From NCBI GenBank assembly GCA_965153355.1, contig OZ231127.1, positions 89,714,001 to 89,778,000 of the forward strand: DNA of 64,000 nt, read 5' to 3'. Of this stretch, positions 19,305 through 32,800 are shown piece after piece. The position numbers were made by a program, and so were the translations under genes. The stretch is from Flaccisagitta enflata (Eukaryota > Chaetognatha > Sagittoidea > Aphragmophora). Each line of letters begins with the position of its first letter. Within the stretch, counting starts at the first letter, position 1. The notes below the pieces were generated by a model. The model saw only the letters and a program-made list of their open reading frames with translations, had not been told where the DNA came from and did no database searches.

Positions 19305-21794
19305 CTACGTTCTGACTTGAAATCTACCGGCTTTCGTAATATATTTCACGCCTTTAAACGGTTTGTATTTCTCTCCATACATATCGAGTCTATGCACTTT
19401 AATGCCGGAAACTGCGAGCGAGGCTATGACGAAACTGACGGAAATGGTGGGATTGGATTCCGGCATGGGCGCCCCGCTTTGCATGTTGACGTTACCGCGC
19501 AAATTGGGCAATTTCGAGGGGTCGATCCTGCCCACGTCCCAAGATAAGTTTTTCGTGGTGGGATCGAAGGAGAACTTGCCCTGATTGGCGACCAAGGACA
19601 CGTTCAACACGGATTTCGGCATCGGGATCTCCAATTGCACGTTCTCGATGGTTTTGCCCATTGTTTGTTTGGGTCCTACGGTGAGGTCTAACCGGCCGCC
19701 GACATTCTCGCGGAAGGAGATTTGGTGTTTGAGATAAACCGGGATGACGACCATGTTGTTGGTGCTGATGTGGTAGGAGATGAGGCGGAAATTGCCGTCC
19801 GGCGGGATGAAGGACAGGATCTTCTCGTTCTCCCATCTGAAGAGGGAAGAAGAAAGGAAGGGAGGATTGGGAGGGGGTCAAGGACAAGGAAGGAAAAGAA
19901 AGGAAGGAAAAGAAGAGGAAGGAAAAGAAAAGGAGGAAGGAAAAGAGAAGAACAGTACAGAAAAGAGAAAAAAAGGGGAGAAAATAAAAGAGAGGAAAGG
20001 AAAAAAAAAGAGGAAAAGAAAATAGGAAAAGAAAAGGGGAGAGAAAGTGAAATGAGAGGGAGGAAAAAATAAAGAGTGGAAAAGAGAGGAAAAGGGGGAG
20101 AAGAGAGAAAAGGGGGGAGAAGAGAGGAAAAGGGGAAAAACAGATGAAGAGAGAGTAAGAGAGGAAAACAGAGGAAGAGAGGAAAAGAGATGAAGAGAGA
20201 GTAAGAGAGGAAAACAGAGGAAGAGAGGAAAAGAGAGGAAGAGAGGAAAACAGAGGAAGAGAGGAAAACAGAAAAAGAAAGGAAAACAGAAAATGTAGGA
20301 AAAGTTTAGACAGAGAAGAAAGATAAAAGACACCCACATTTTACAAAAATGAGCGGAGAATGTATGGACAGTTGAACGCGCTTCGAAAACGAACCTTTTG
20401 AATCGAACACACGGATGAAATGACACGTCATCCAGGAGTCTAGGATTGACAAACGTCAATGTCAAATCTGGAATTCCGGACAACTTTACCGAACAATCCA
20501 CGTAGCCCTGCAAAATGAAATGAATAGATGATGATATGTGAGGATAAGATATATGAAGTATATGTAAATAGTCTCATGTTATAAAATAAACTTCAGAAAA
20601 AAATGGATTTGAATCAATGAATCAAGGTTCTAGTGACAGGTTCAAATCGACGTGCTAGCGCTGCCTTGAGGTGCACTGCACATGTTTGTATAAGCGGGGA
20701 TTAGCATGCTTGCAGGAAATGCACTCCTGCATTTCTTTTCTTTGTCAGTAACATTTATGGGGGGGGGTGAAAGTAGTTTCCGACGTCATCCTAACCTGAA
20801 TCTCTGAAAACACGGTAGATCCCGACTTGTCAATGATGGCGTCGATCTCCTCGATGACGTCGAAATACGCTTCGTTGTTGGTGTATTTGACGTTGGTCCT
20901 TCTCCACGGCACGTTGGACAACTGTCCCGTCGGCAGAGTCGCCGACACGTTGGACTTGCCCGTGACCGTGTTGGCGATGCTGCGCAACACGTTGGGAGGT
21001 TTGATCAATTCTTTGAGGATGTTGGACTCGGTGGCGAGTGGGAAGCCGTTGTCAAGCATCTCGTCCAACAGCTCGTAGACGACGACGAAGTTTTCCTGGA
21101 TGGCCGAGAGAGAGGGCATGGGGAAAATGGATAAAAATGTACTAAAGTTTTTTGTTTTTTTTTAAATCTACCATTTGCAGATAAGGTTGCCGATCCCATA
21201 AAGATCCCATGTCAATCACTAATACGTTTAGTATATCAACATTTCCCGAGTGTAAATATCCTGAAATTGGGCTTCACTAACAGTTAGGTAAGTCTTGAAA
21301 CCATTTTTCACCTTGATGGCCGATTCGGTGCATTCTGAGAAATACTCTTCGAAAGTGTCCATGACGCGATGGAGAAATTCGATGACGAAGAGAGGCGTCA
21401 CTTCCGATTGAACGATGGCTAAGAAGAACATCTGATTGCGGTAGATGTTGATCAAATAGTAATGAGGAGTGTTGATAACCGGTGGAACATCCTCAGGGTT
21501 GGAACCTTTAGCCTGGTGATGGTTAAAGAAGATATTTTGGAGATGAAAAATGGCAATATGATTGAAAGGGAGTTTTTAGTCGCGTATCTATAAGAATTGG
21601 TGCCTCAACGCGATATATGTCTTTTCAAATCCAGTCATGAATGTACACTATTGACCTTTGCCTCCATCTCCGACATGGAATCTCACCTGGGCTTCGAAAA
21701 AGTAGTCGCAAATTGACCGATTGACCACGCTCTTCCAATGTTTTTCCATAAACACATCCCCACCCTTGTTCACCATGAACAAGCTGTGAATCAT
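19305..21794 (-). CDS. AP3M1: AP-3 complex subunit mu
   Basis: Five exons, 21687-21794, 21312-21512, 20796-21095, 20395-20507 and 19305-19836, join to 417 codons (human AP3M1 is 418). The mu subunit of the AP-3 adaptor recognises tyrosine-based YxxPhi sorting signals on cargo going from endosomes to lysosomes and related organelles. Residues 1-140 are the longin-like N-terminal part (MIHSLFMVNKGGDVFMEKHW, VTPLFVIEFLHRVMDTF). From about 165 on is the mu homology domain (LPTGQLSNVPWRR, YTNNEAYFDVIEEIDAIIDK, RLLDDVSFHPCVRFKRWE, TVGPKQTMGKTIE) ending RLDMYGEKYKPFKGVKYITK then AGRFQVRT. All borders are GT-AG. Its ATG is 147 bp behind the GPN2 stop, and 455 bp separate its stop from importin alpha. 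I cannot tell mu3A from mu3B. Confidence 0.95.
19846..20300. repeat. Polypurine tract in AP3M intron 4
   Basis: About 450 bp consist almost only of A and G on the plus strand, built from GAGGAAAAGAGAG-like units; the transcribed AP3M strand is therefore pyrimidine-rich. It fills nearly the whole intron 19837-20394. Confidence 0.9.
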
Positions 21795-21941
21795 CTTGAC
21801 AGTTTTTTTTTACCAGCGACACCTTTTCAGTTAACCAATGGTGTACAAAAATCTATGAAATAAAGCAAGAATTCAAGAAAATTCAAGAAAATACATGAAC
21901 TTCGATGAGGGGCAGTGTTAAAAGCTACGAATTTGAGTTCA
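21795..21941 (-). promoter_or_regulatory. 147-bp spacer between GPN2 stop and AP3M start
   Basis: It has to hold the GPN2 3' end and the AP3M 5' UTR. No minus-strand AATAAA is seen. A strong acceptor-like CTTGCTTTATTTCATAG lies in it on the minus strand, about 60 bp ahead of the AP3M ATG. Confidence 0.45.
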
Positions 21942-23051
21942 TCACTGAGTTTCCATAATATTCCTTATCACAGCGTCCGATTGGGTGTCGGTGATATCGT
22001 TCTGATGACGATGATCGGTTTTCGTGTACTTTTCTCTGACCAATCCTAGTTTTTTGTACTCAAAGTCGGCCCCGATGGCGCTGGACATGAGTTTCTGCAG
22101 ATTCCGTTCTTCCAAATCGCCAAAGACGTAACCCGAGGCCTTGTCCGCTTGACGGAGAATGTTTAAAGCGGATTCTTTGTCGTTGATATTCAACGGGAAG
22201 AACGACACTGGGGAGGCAAGCGAAGGGAGAAATTATGCTCAGCTTATGTTTTATCAGTACTGATTATGGCCCCCCAAAACAATTCGCATTAAGGGTATTA
22301 TCGACCCATGATGAAAAAAAATTATTAAATTCTTTGCTGGTGATGAATGTGATGAATGAACCAGAAGTAATTGATCGCAAAAAACCGTTCCCCTTTTGCT
22401 TAATCCGTTCTATCTCGACAAAATATGTGTCATAACCACCAAAGTTGAGGGGAATTGCAAGAAAAAAAGAATCTTCACCTCAGCGAAAAATTATCACTGA
22501 GCGGGAATCGAACTCGCGACCCGAAAATGTCTGAACGTTCTCAGTCATCAACGTTACCACTAAGCTAACATTTTTTGCTGACCATTGGGATAACAATGAT
22601 GGATTTTTTTCAAAAAATCAATTCTGGCAACCGACCACGGCTGTCAAAAGAAATTCATAGGAAGTCGACTCTGACGCGTCTTGGATGCTTGATCAGCTGG
22701 GGTTAGCATTGGTCGGTGAATCAAAAGGAGGGAGAGAGGGAGCGAGAGAGGGGAGTGAGTGAGTGAGTGAGTGAGACAGAGCAAGCGAGTAGTATGGGAG
22801 TGAGCAAGTAAGATTGGGACTGAGCAGCAGAGCATGTAAGCAGTAGAGCGCTCAAGCAAGCGTGCAAGCAAGGGAGCAGGCACAAGAAAAGAATGAAGGT
22901 TATTCTGGTCTATACGGACTAGCAATCCCCTGATGAGGGGCTTCAGGAGGAGAATTACAAAGAGGACGATAAAGATGGTGATAACAATCAGTGCGCTGCG
23001 TCTCTTCACATGAGTGCGTGTGTATAAAATATGTACGAAATGTTTATACAA

Positions 23052-23141
<90 letters not shown>

Positions 23142-23183
23142 TGCGCACTAGAGCATGTATGCGTTTGTGTCATATGTGCGTGT

Positions 23184-23233
<50 letters not shown>

Positions 23234-26200
23234 CGTGTGCGTGTGCGTGTGTGTGTGTGTCGCTCTCGCTCTCGCGCTCGCTCGCGGTTGCTGAGGTCGT
23301 TGTTGCTGCTGTTTTGGTAGTCGTTGTCATTGTCGTTATTGCCGTCGTTGCCGTAATTGTCATCATTCACTCACTGAAGTGTCAGGACGGATTTCCCGCA
23401 GATGGCGCAGCGGCGACGCAGCAGCGATGCGGCGACGATGCAGCGGCGAACTGTGGTTGAGCTTGGAGAGCCGCGGTCGAGCCTGAGAAACTGTGGGCAT
23501 GGCAACGACCATGAGCAAGGACGAGGGACATTGTCTGTTGCATACTCTGTTATACGTTCTTTGCTTCCAGAGACATTCTATGTCATGTTACCGTTTCTTT
23601 GTTTACACCTGTCAGATGATATAAAAGGCGGGTGCCCCTAGTATTCCCTTATCGTATGCCGATACTACGCTTCCATCGTCAAGAGATAAATCCCTGTGTC
23701 CGTTTATACATAGATGTGCCTCCATTAACCGGGTAAACAGCGTGGAATAGAGGGACTCGTATGAGACGCTGACGGAGCGATACATGGACGGAGCGAGACG
23801 CTGACGGAGCGCGACGCCAACGGATCCTGGTGACAACGTAGCAGGCGCCGCCGGAAGAGGCTACGCCGACGTGACGGAGCCGCCACCTGAAGAGACTAGT
23901 ACGAGATATTTCCCCTCACATTTATGGTGCATCGTCCTTTCCCCTTCCGTATACCGCGGGAGGCGAACTTGAAAGGAGACGCATCTTAGGAGGCGCCGCT
24001 GGAGATCCTATCCTTCTCAACCACGCCACGGGCCCTTCCCCGTAGCGTGCATCATTCACCTTTTCCTGACCGTCGGGGTATTTTCCGGAGATACCGCCGA
24101 TCTTAAGTGGCCTGGTGGCAGCAAGCCCAGGTCGGAACGCCCGCAATCTCGCCTCTGCTGGCTGACGACCTCCTGTTCCTTTCTTCATTCATCACTTTCC
24201 ATTTCGAGGACCACTGCACAACCGCGTGTGCTGTCGATGCTCTGGCCGAAAGTAACGGCGCCCTGTCCAGTACAGCGCGCCAGCGAGACGAAGTACCTCC
24301 ACGACTGGGACGACACGACGGGTGTGAGAACTATCGGTCTGAACTTTCCTTCAATTGTATCCCTCCAGCGACGCCACGATAACGGAACTTTGTCAAAATA
24401 CTGTTTATATATCGGCTAGGGGCACCTGCATAAAAAGAAAGATGGCTTCGTTTTATCAATTTTAACATTAAGACTTTGATTCTTGCAAAGACGTTTTGCA
24501 TTTCGTGCTTTTAACTCTCGATTAACATTTTAACCTACCGTCATGATGACGTTAAAACCCAAATCCACTGAACCTAAAGATGCAACATACTGACACCTAC
24601 TGACACCTACTGACACCTACTGACACCTACTTCACATACATTACCAAGCGGAACAAGCTCTGCTCAGCAGATGCCACCCCAGGATACCCACCCCCGACCC
24701 AACCTATCCAACCCGGCAGGAAACACATCCATAACTCCCATCATGAATCAATCGACGACGCACCAGGGTAACGTCACGGGACATCAACCACAGCGGGACC
24801 CGACCATGGCCGACCTCATGCGAATGATGCAACAAATGCAAGCTCAACTACAAACGCAGCTGAAGGACCAACAAACACAGCTAGATATCCAATTTCAATC
24901 CCACGCGGACCAAGTGAACAAAATACAAGCCCAAACGAACCAACTAATTGCGACAGTAAACGCGCTCACCGAGAGCAAAGCGGGGACAAGCTCATCTCTA
25001 CCAAATGCGGCAGCACCACCGGGCGTCCAATTTGGCGCCTCCGACGCCAAGACGCAGCACGACAACCTCAAGTTGGGAGCAGGGACCAGCAGCAAGCCAC
25101 CAAAAGAACCATCGCAACCAATCACCGAAGTCATCGAGTATGATGACGATGAGACCTACACCAGGAGGACACAATCGCTACCGAATCTCAAACCCTTCAA
25201 ATTTGGAGACAAAAATGCCAATTGGACAACCTGGGTGAAGCAGTACGTTCGCACCATCAGAGGGTACCTGCACCCAAGAACCACCAAAGACCTCTACAAA
25301 TTGTGCATTGATATGCTACCGGCCTACCTCAACCCCGCTGCTCACAACGCACTGGAACATTGCCAACACCAAGAGGACTGGCCGATGCTAGTTCAGGAGC
25401 TGGAGGAGTGCTTCGACGACCCCAAGATGAGACAAAATTGGCAGACAGACTTCCAAGCATACAAATGGGACGGCATCGAACCCCTCCACGTCTACAAAGG
25501 CAACGTCATTGGTTACGTCGACAAGTACGACAAGGATCTTAGAGGCCTCTCAAAACCGCTCAGGAAGGCCTATTTCAACCGCTTTCTGGCGGGACTGCCC
25601 ACCGACTACCACAATTTCATTGATCAGCAACTGTACGACGACAATAGGACGGTGGAAAACGCCCTGAAGTCGGCACAAAAATTCCAAGCGACAAAGGAAC
25701 GCCGCAGCAAAGAGGGGCAAACCACCAAGTACACGAAGGAGCTGGGTGCAGCCGCGATGTTCAACGACGCCGATAGAAAATCTAGCGTCACATTCGAGAA
25801 TTCTAACACCCACAAACGACTTCACGCCCTCGAACAGAACATGGAGCAACTTAACACTGAGCGCGACAAGCAAAGCCGTGCCGCAAGTGAGGACAGATAC
25901 CAAGGAAGGGACGCCCCCTTCCACCCGCGCAACTCACGAGATCTCAATAGGAGCCAAAGCCACCAAAATTCCGACTATCAACGGTCCTACGGAAAACCGC
26001 GCGACAGCCACTACCAGAGCTTGACTGGCTTCTCTAGCAGAAAGGACAGCAAAAGCCCGACTCGCAACCACCGAAACTCCCAATCAACACAAGGACACTC
26101 TGAACACCGACATCACCAGTCAAGAAAAGAGGATCAGGATGACGACAATGAAGAGGGTTCAACTGACACGGACGAGGAAGATGGTTCAACTGACACCGAC

Positions 26201-27938
26201 GAGGAAGATGGTTCAACTGACATGAACGAGGAAGATGAAGCTGACTGTGACAAAACACTCGCAGCATTCTACGAACATCGAAATCGCAATGAGGAGGCGG
26301 ACTTCTACCGTTTCCGCGAGGAGTACCACGAAGCGCGGGAAAACTACTAGACTGCGGCACAGCGGACCATGTATCAGCTGTCCCGGAGGAAGCGCTACTC
26401 AACGATAACAACGTATAACTGCGTCAACAGATTCATGAGGTGGCGGTGGATGTAACCATGCAAAATGGGTCAACATTCACCCTCCCTGGTTCTTACACAT
26501 CAATTTTAACCCATCTGGACTTGGACACACCACACCGACCACTCTCCCTATTTTGGCCCCCTTCACCGACACTCTCCTTCATCACCACACAATTACCGAC
26601 TCTTTTACTGATCCTTCTCTTCATAGGGTCACCACTTGTATATCGCTTTTACACTCAAATCCATGGACTTGTACATTTTGTATATCCGCCTTTATGCACA
26701 AACTGCATCTTCCTGGAATTTTAAAAACCAAATGCCCTTGTACATTTGTATCTAGTCGGATCCATCAACTGAATACATCGCGATTCTTCATCTTCCCCCT
26801 CGGTAGCGTTGAACAATCCAAGTTATCTCAAGAAATGGCAGAAGTAGAAGAAATGGTGGGAACCTTAAATTCTGCGCAACACCATTCCCAGCTCAGAAGA
26901 CGTAGAACTAAGACGGAATTGATATCCACGACTGGTCAACATCGCCTCCCAAATTGCTTTAGGACGGCCTTTCTTACGCTTCGCAGTGGCGAGAAGAGAG
27001 AATACAGAAGAAAATACAAATATCGTCCCTGCTCTGAGAATTCCTTCTCAGTCCCTTCCCACTCTTCCGTTCATCTCTTCGCCGCTTTCAGCCCACCCTA
27101 ACCGATCCTTTTCCAAAACACTGAACCGGTCCGACATGAAATAAAGTGGAGACAATACCAATCGCCCCTCCTCTTCCTTGGAGCAGCAACCACCAAGATG
27201 CCCCATCCCACCGTTATATGGATCTGCGACAAAATTTTTCTAACCTGGACACTTAACCCGGTATGGCTGAGATGGATGAATGAAAATTTAACCTGCTTGC
27301 CTGAAACGATTGGAAGGAGTCAATTTTCCTTGCGGCGGGCAAATATGGGCTGCACAGGAGTATAGCTGTTCTGCCGACGATCGGGGGGAAATGGCAGAGT
27401 CCACACTGATTTCCTAATGACCAACGCGCGCGCCCTCCTCACTTCCCAACACTTTCCTTACTCCTCTCTCAAGCAATGGACATATCAAAACAAACAAACC
27501 GTTTCACTTATTTCAATCTGTATTCAAGTCAAGAAATACAACCAAAAAAAGGCAACAATCTACTCCCAACCAACCGAAGCTACGAGGATCAGCAACAGCA
27601 GCAACGGACAACAGAAATCGCAGGATCGGCAACAAAAGCCTCGTCATTTAACAACGGAACGCTCCCAAGATGTCTTCGACAACTAAAATTGGAAACCACT
27701 TTCGGACACTAATATTACCGCTCATCTACTCGTCAGATGATTTCACTGCCAATTACAGTGTAATGCAAAAAAAAAAAGAAAACAGTCTCCCGAGAATTTT
27801 TACCTGACCCAACCACTTTGTCTGGGTAACAATGTTAGCCCTTTCAAATCGCGGTCCCCCTGGAAAACAGGATACCATTACCGTCTTTTTTTATCCGGAT
27901 TCGGACACTCATTTAACCGATGTGGATCTCTCATTATA

Positions 27939-27973
<35 letters not shown>

Positions 27974-29651
27974 TTCTCTTCGACCGCATAAACGTAACAA
28001 CCAGCGCACTCAATCAACCCCATCACCTGCGGGACACCGACTACCAACAAAGTCATGCGACTTCTCTCTACGTCCCTGTCTAGTCACAAAAAGGGAAGCT
28101 GGAAGGAGTCCATCCTGGAAACTCACATTTTTGATCTTAATACCTCCCACCACGGATTCTCGCCAAACCGATAAGTCTTCCAACGCGACATTGGCCCACA
28201 AACAATCGATTTTAACAACATGCCTTCCAACCCAGCAACCTCCGCATCATTTCTTTACGCAACTGCAGCGCAAGTCAACATCATCTTCTCTCTCAACAGC
28301 AAATCGGAAAACCCCAACACAGATTGCGCGCCGAAAACACTCAAAACCGGTTACCCCCTCATCATTGGCCCATTAACTATCGATCGCCACCAGTCATGTT
28401 GGCATTTCTAAAAACATCGTCGTCTTTCACATTTTCCATACGAGTCGGAGTCTCGTCCTCAAAGGGCTATCGGAGCAATGATGGTGGCGACGACGACGAC
28501 GTTTACTTCAAGGACAATGACTGCAACGGATGCATTTTCTTTCCGCAAATCCTCAACCAAGAGAACAATGTGGACCATGATGCAGGCCATCTGCCTGCAT
28601 CCCCCAGGTGAGTCCAATGCGATATTGTCATGAGCATTTGACTTACCTGTTTGCTAAAGACGCCAGATACTGCGCTGACCCTTTGCCCATCCTGTCTTCT
28701 CTTTCCCGGTACGAAATCAACGGTGGCTCATCCCTTCCTCTCACTCCTTGCACGATGCCAACGCCGCCGATGTTACGTCGCCAATTCCCCACCAACGTCA
28801 CCACGCCGCTGTCACCTGGTATCTCGCGAGGACGCTCGTCGCAAAAGGGTAGACCCTATGTCAGGACGGATTTCCCGCAGATGGCGCAGCGGCGACGCAG
28901 CAGCGATGCGGCGACGATGCAGCGGCGAACTGTGGTTGAGCTTGGAGAGCCGCGGTCGAGCCTGAGAAACTGTGGGCATGGCAACGACCATGAGCAAGGA
29001 CGAGGGACATTGTCTGTTGCATACTCTGTTATACGTTCTTTGCTTCCAGAGACATTCTATGTCATGTTACCGTTTCTTTGTGTACACCTGTCAGATGATA
29101 TAAAAGGCGGGTGCCCCTAGTATTCCCTTATCGTATGCCGATACTACGCTTCCATCGTCAAGAGATAAATCCCTGTGTCCGTTTATACATAGATGTGCCT
29201 CCATTAACCGGGTAAACAGCGTGGAATAGAGGGACTCGTATGAGACGCTGACGGAGCGATACGTGGACGGAGCGAGACGCTGACGGAGCGCGACGCCAAC
29301 GGATCCTGGTGACAACGTAGCAGGCGCCGCCGGAAGAGGCTACGCCGACGTGACGGAGCCGCCACCTGAAGAGACTAGTACGAGATATTTCCCCTCACAG
29401 AAGCACCCCGTCCACGGAGGGACACACTTCAACGATTTGGGCACGCTTCGCATTTGTGCTGCGCACAATTAGTCTTTGCCATCTATACTGCGGAATCACA
29501 CACTTTTCCTGCATTCTTGCAGACTCAGTCCTTATCATTCTTGTTGTCGTCGTCATTGTCATTGTCGTCGTCGTCATCGTCATCGCTGTCGTCGTCGTCA
29601 CTGTCCTCATCGCTGTCGTCGTCGTCACTGTCGTCATTATCGTCGTCGTCG

Positions 29652-29693
<42 letters not shown>

Positions 29694-29765
29694 GTTTTCT
29701 CTTGAATTACCACGCGTATCAAAAAAAAGACGCACCTGTTGCCGTTGTCGTTGCTGTCGTTATCG

Positions 29766-29834
<69 letters not shown>

Positions 29835-32800
29835 TTGTTGTTGTAATTGGTATTGTTGTTGTTGTTATCAGATGTTGCTGTTGTCGGTGATTCTCATAGG
29901 ATAAATTGTTGCACACATCTCATAGTCGTCGTCGCGGTTATTTGTTGGTTGTTGTTGTTGTTGTTGTCGGTTGTTCTCATTGCCGTTGTCGTTATTGTCC
30001 GCTGTTGTTGTTGGTTATTGTTGTCATCGCTCATGTCATCATTATCGTTGTCATCGCCATCGTCAATGTCGTTGCCACTGTCGTTATTTGATTTTCGCTC
30101 ATTTTGTTTTTGTTGTTTTCATTTTTGTTTAGGTTTTCGTTTTCATTTTTGTTATTGTTTTTAGTCGCGTGCACGCGACTCTACAACCCGCTTTGTCCGT
30201 TGATTGGTCGGTCGGTCAGTCGGTTGGTCGGTCACGTTTTACTTTTATGATTTTATTTCTTTGACCTCACTGCTCCTGCCCAAATGGTCTAGTGACCTCA
30301 AATATGGCCCCTGCCCACCCGCACGCGACTTCAGTAGCCGTGTATCCGGCCTTGTTGTTTTATTTGTTGATTCTTTTTTTTTTCGTTTTTGTTGTTGTTA
30401 TTGTTTCTGTATTCATTTTCATCATTATTTTTTTGTTTTGTTGCTGTTTTTGCCCTTGTTTTCATTTTCCTTGTTGTTGTTTTCATTTTCGTCATTGTGT
30501 TTTCATTTTTGTTGTTTTTGTTGTTCTAGTTATCGTTTTTGTTGTAATTTTTGTTTTTGTTTTTGCTGGCGATTACGAAAACGAATTCGAATGTGCGGTT
30601 GCCGATCATCAGAGCTTAGCGTACTTTTCCGTAGCATTTGATGTTTGTTCCGTTCGCCGCACATAGCATTGCTGGGTGCCGTTGGGGCCAAGGCGAAGTT
30701 GGGGTTTTGTTGGCAGGATGATGGAGAGGAGGGCCCCGCCGCGCCATCGACTAGCTATTTGTTTCCTTCGATTTCGTCCTTTAGGTGAAAGAAATCTCCG
30801 TTTTGGCCAGTCGCGGTTTTCACACTTGCCGATTGATGAGACGTTGTTGAACTTGTTGCTGCCGCGCTCGAAAGTGCGAGCCCCATCGCCAAATTGCACG
30901 TGGTACTTGCATAATCTCTGTACGGAAGCGATTGCACTGCGGAAGACCGCGTCCGACGGCGTTGACGTCGTCGTCGTCGGTGCTGAAGCTCTCGAAAGAG
31001 GCTGAGACTGCGTTTGCATTGCTCGCTGATTGATGTATTTGGCGTGGGCGCCCTTCGCCGTCGAAGTATGAATCAGCGATTTTTCCTGCCTCCTTTCTTT
31101 CTATCTTTATTTTTTCTTTCTTTCTTTGCTCAGTCTTTCCTTTCTTTCTTTCTTCTTTCTTCCTTCTTCCTTCTTCCTTCTTCCTTCTTTCTTTCTTTCT
31201 TCTTTTCTTTTCTTTCTTTCTTTCTTCTTTCTTTCTTTTTCTTCTTCTTTCTTTCTTTCTTCTTTCTTTCTTTCTTTTGCTCCCGTCTTTCCTTTCTTTC
31301 TTCTTTTTCTTTTCTTTCTTCTTCTTTCTTTTTCTTTTTCTTTTTTCTGTCTTTCTTTCCTTCATTCGTTTTTTCTTTCTTTCTTTCGTTGAATTTGACC
31401 AAAATTGGCTGTACTGCCTCGAGGCTCAAATCCCAGCCCTTAGGCTCAAATCCCAGTCTCAAGGCACAAATCCCAGCCTTGAAGCTCAAATCCTAGCCTC
31501 AAAGCCCTAACACCAGCTTCCAAGTTCAAATCCCTGCCCCGGAGCTCAAATCCCAACCTCAAAGCTCAAATCCCAGCCTCGAAGCTCAAATCTCAGCCTT
31601 GAAGCTGAAATCCCAGCCTCGAAGCTCAAATCCCAGCCTCAAGGCCCTAATCCAAGTCTCAAGGCCCCAATTCCAGCCTCCAGGCCCTAATTCCATCCTT
31701 GAGGCCCAAATAAAAACAGCATAGGTCATCGGCCCCTTCGGGATCGCTGCCCCTCTAACCACCTCACACCCACATACACTCACATAGGGGCATCGGGTAC
31801 CACAGACCATCTAACGCTTTTGCGACTACTGTTGTTCTTTTTGTTGTTATTGTTGTTTTCATTTTCATTGTTGTTGTTTTCATTTTCCTTGTTTTCATTT
31901 TTGTTTTGTTGTTTCTCTTGTTGTTTTCATTTTCGTTGTTATTATTGTTTTTGTTTTGTTGTTGTTTTAGTTTTGTCGTTGTTGTTTTTGTTTTTGTTCT
32001 CGTTATTGTTGTCTTTGTTTTCATTTTCGTTGTTGCTTTCATTGTTGGTTTTGTTTTTGTTGTTTTTCATTTTTGTTGTTTTTTCATTTTTGTTGTTTTT
32101 GTTGTTGTTTTCATTTTTGTTTTTATTGCTTTTTGTTTTTGCAGTTGATGTTTTCATTTTTGTTTTCATTGTTGTTCTTGTTGTTTTAGATTGTCGCGTG
32201 CTAAGCGACTCTATAAGCCACTTTTCGGTCGGTCGGTCCGTCGGTCGGTCGGTCCGTCGGTCGGTCCATAACAAAGTCCTTTTTGAGGCTTTTTATCGCT
32301 TTTTATGTCTCTGAACAGTGGTAAAGAAACATTGAGGAGTAAACAGCAATTTCAAAAGTCTTTTTGAAAAAAAATATTTGTCTTTCTGTCTGCCTGACTT
32401 TTTTTGAAAGTGCCGACGCACGCGACTTAGGTCTAATGACCTTGTTCTAGTTGTTTTCGTGTTTTTTGTTGTTTTTCTTTTGTTGTTGTTGTTTTGTTTT
32501 CAATGTAGCTGTTGTTCTCCTTTTCATTTTTGTTGTCGTTTTCCATTTTGTCGTTTTTTGTTTTCATTTTCGTTTTTGGTGTTGTTGTTGTTTTTGTTGT
32601 TGTTGTCAGTTGATGTCATTGTTGTCGGTTGTTGTTTTTGGCAAGTGCCATTGCTGTTGTCGTCGTCCCTTTTGGTTGTTGAATGTTGTTGTTGCCATTT
32701 TCATCGCCATGTCATCATTGACGTTGTTGTCGTTATCCTCGCTGTCGTCGTTGTCGTTGTCGTTATCCTCGCTGTCGTCGTTATCGTTGTCGTTGTCGTT

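Larger units (their letters stand above)
23380..29399 (+). mobile_element. Complete LTR retrotransposon carrying gag only
   Basis: The LTRs are both 541 bp (23380-23920 and 28859-29399), start TGTCAGGACGG and end CCCCTCACA, and differ at only two sites (23603/29082 T-G, 23784/29263 A-G). The flanks carry GAAG on each side (23376-23379, 29400-29403) as a 4-bp target duplication. The 4938-bp inside has one long ORF, gag-like; from 26351 to 28858 I see no protease, reverse transcriptase, RNase H or integrase. It therefore depends on another element for replication. It sits in GPN2 intron 3 in the opposite orientation to the gene, which limits harm to the host transcript. Confidence 0.92.

Noticed and set aside
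22497-22575. Functional tRNA gene
   Set aside because: Promoter boxes are present but the acceptor stem does not pair and the T stem is mismatched.
26553-27101. 182-codon ORF downstream of gag
   Set aside because: Composition and lack of any protease, reverse transcriptase or integrase motif argue against a gene.
28608-29120. 170-codon plus ORF running into the 3' LTR
   Set aside because: Half of it is LTR sequence that also occurs, with the same frame, in the 5' LTR; no pol motif.
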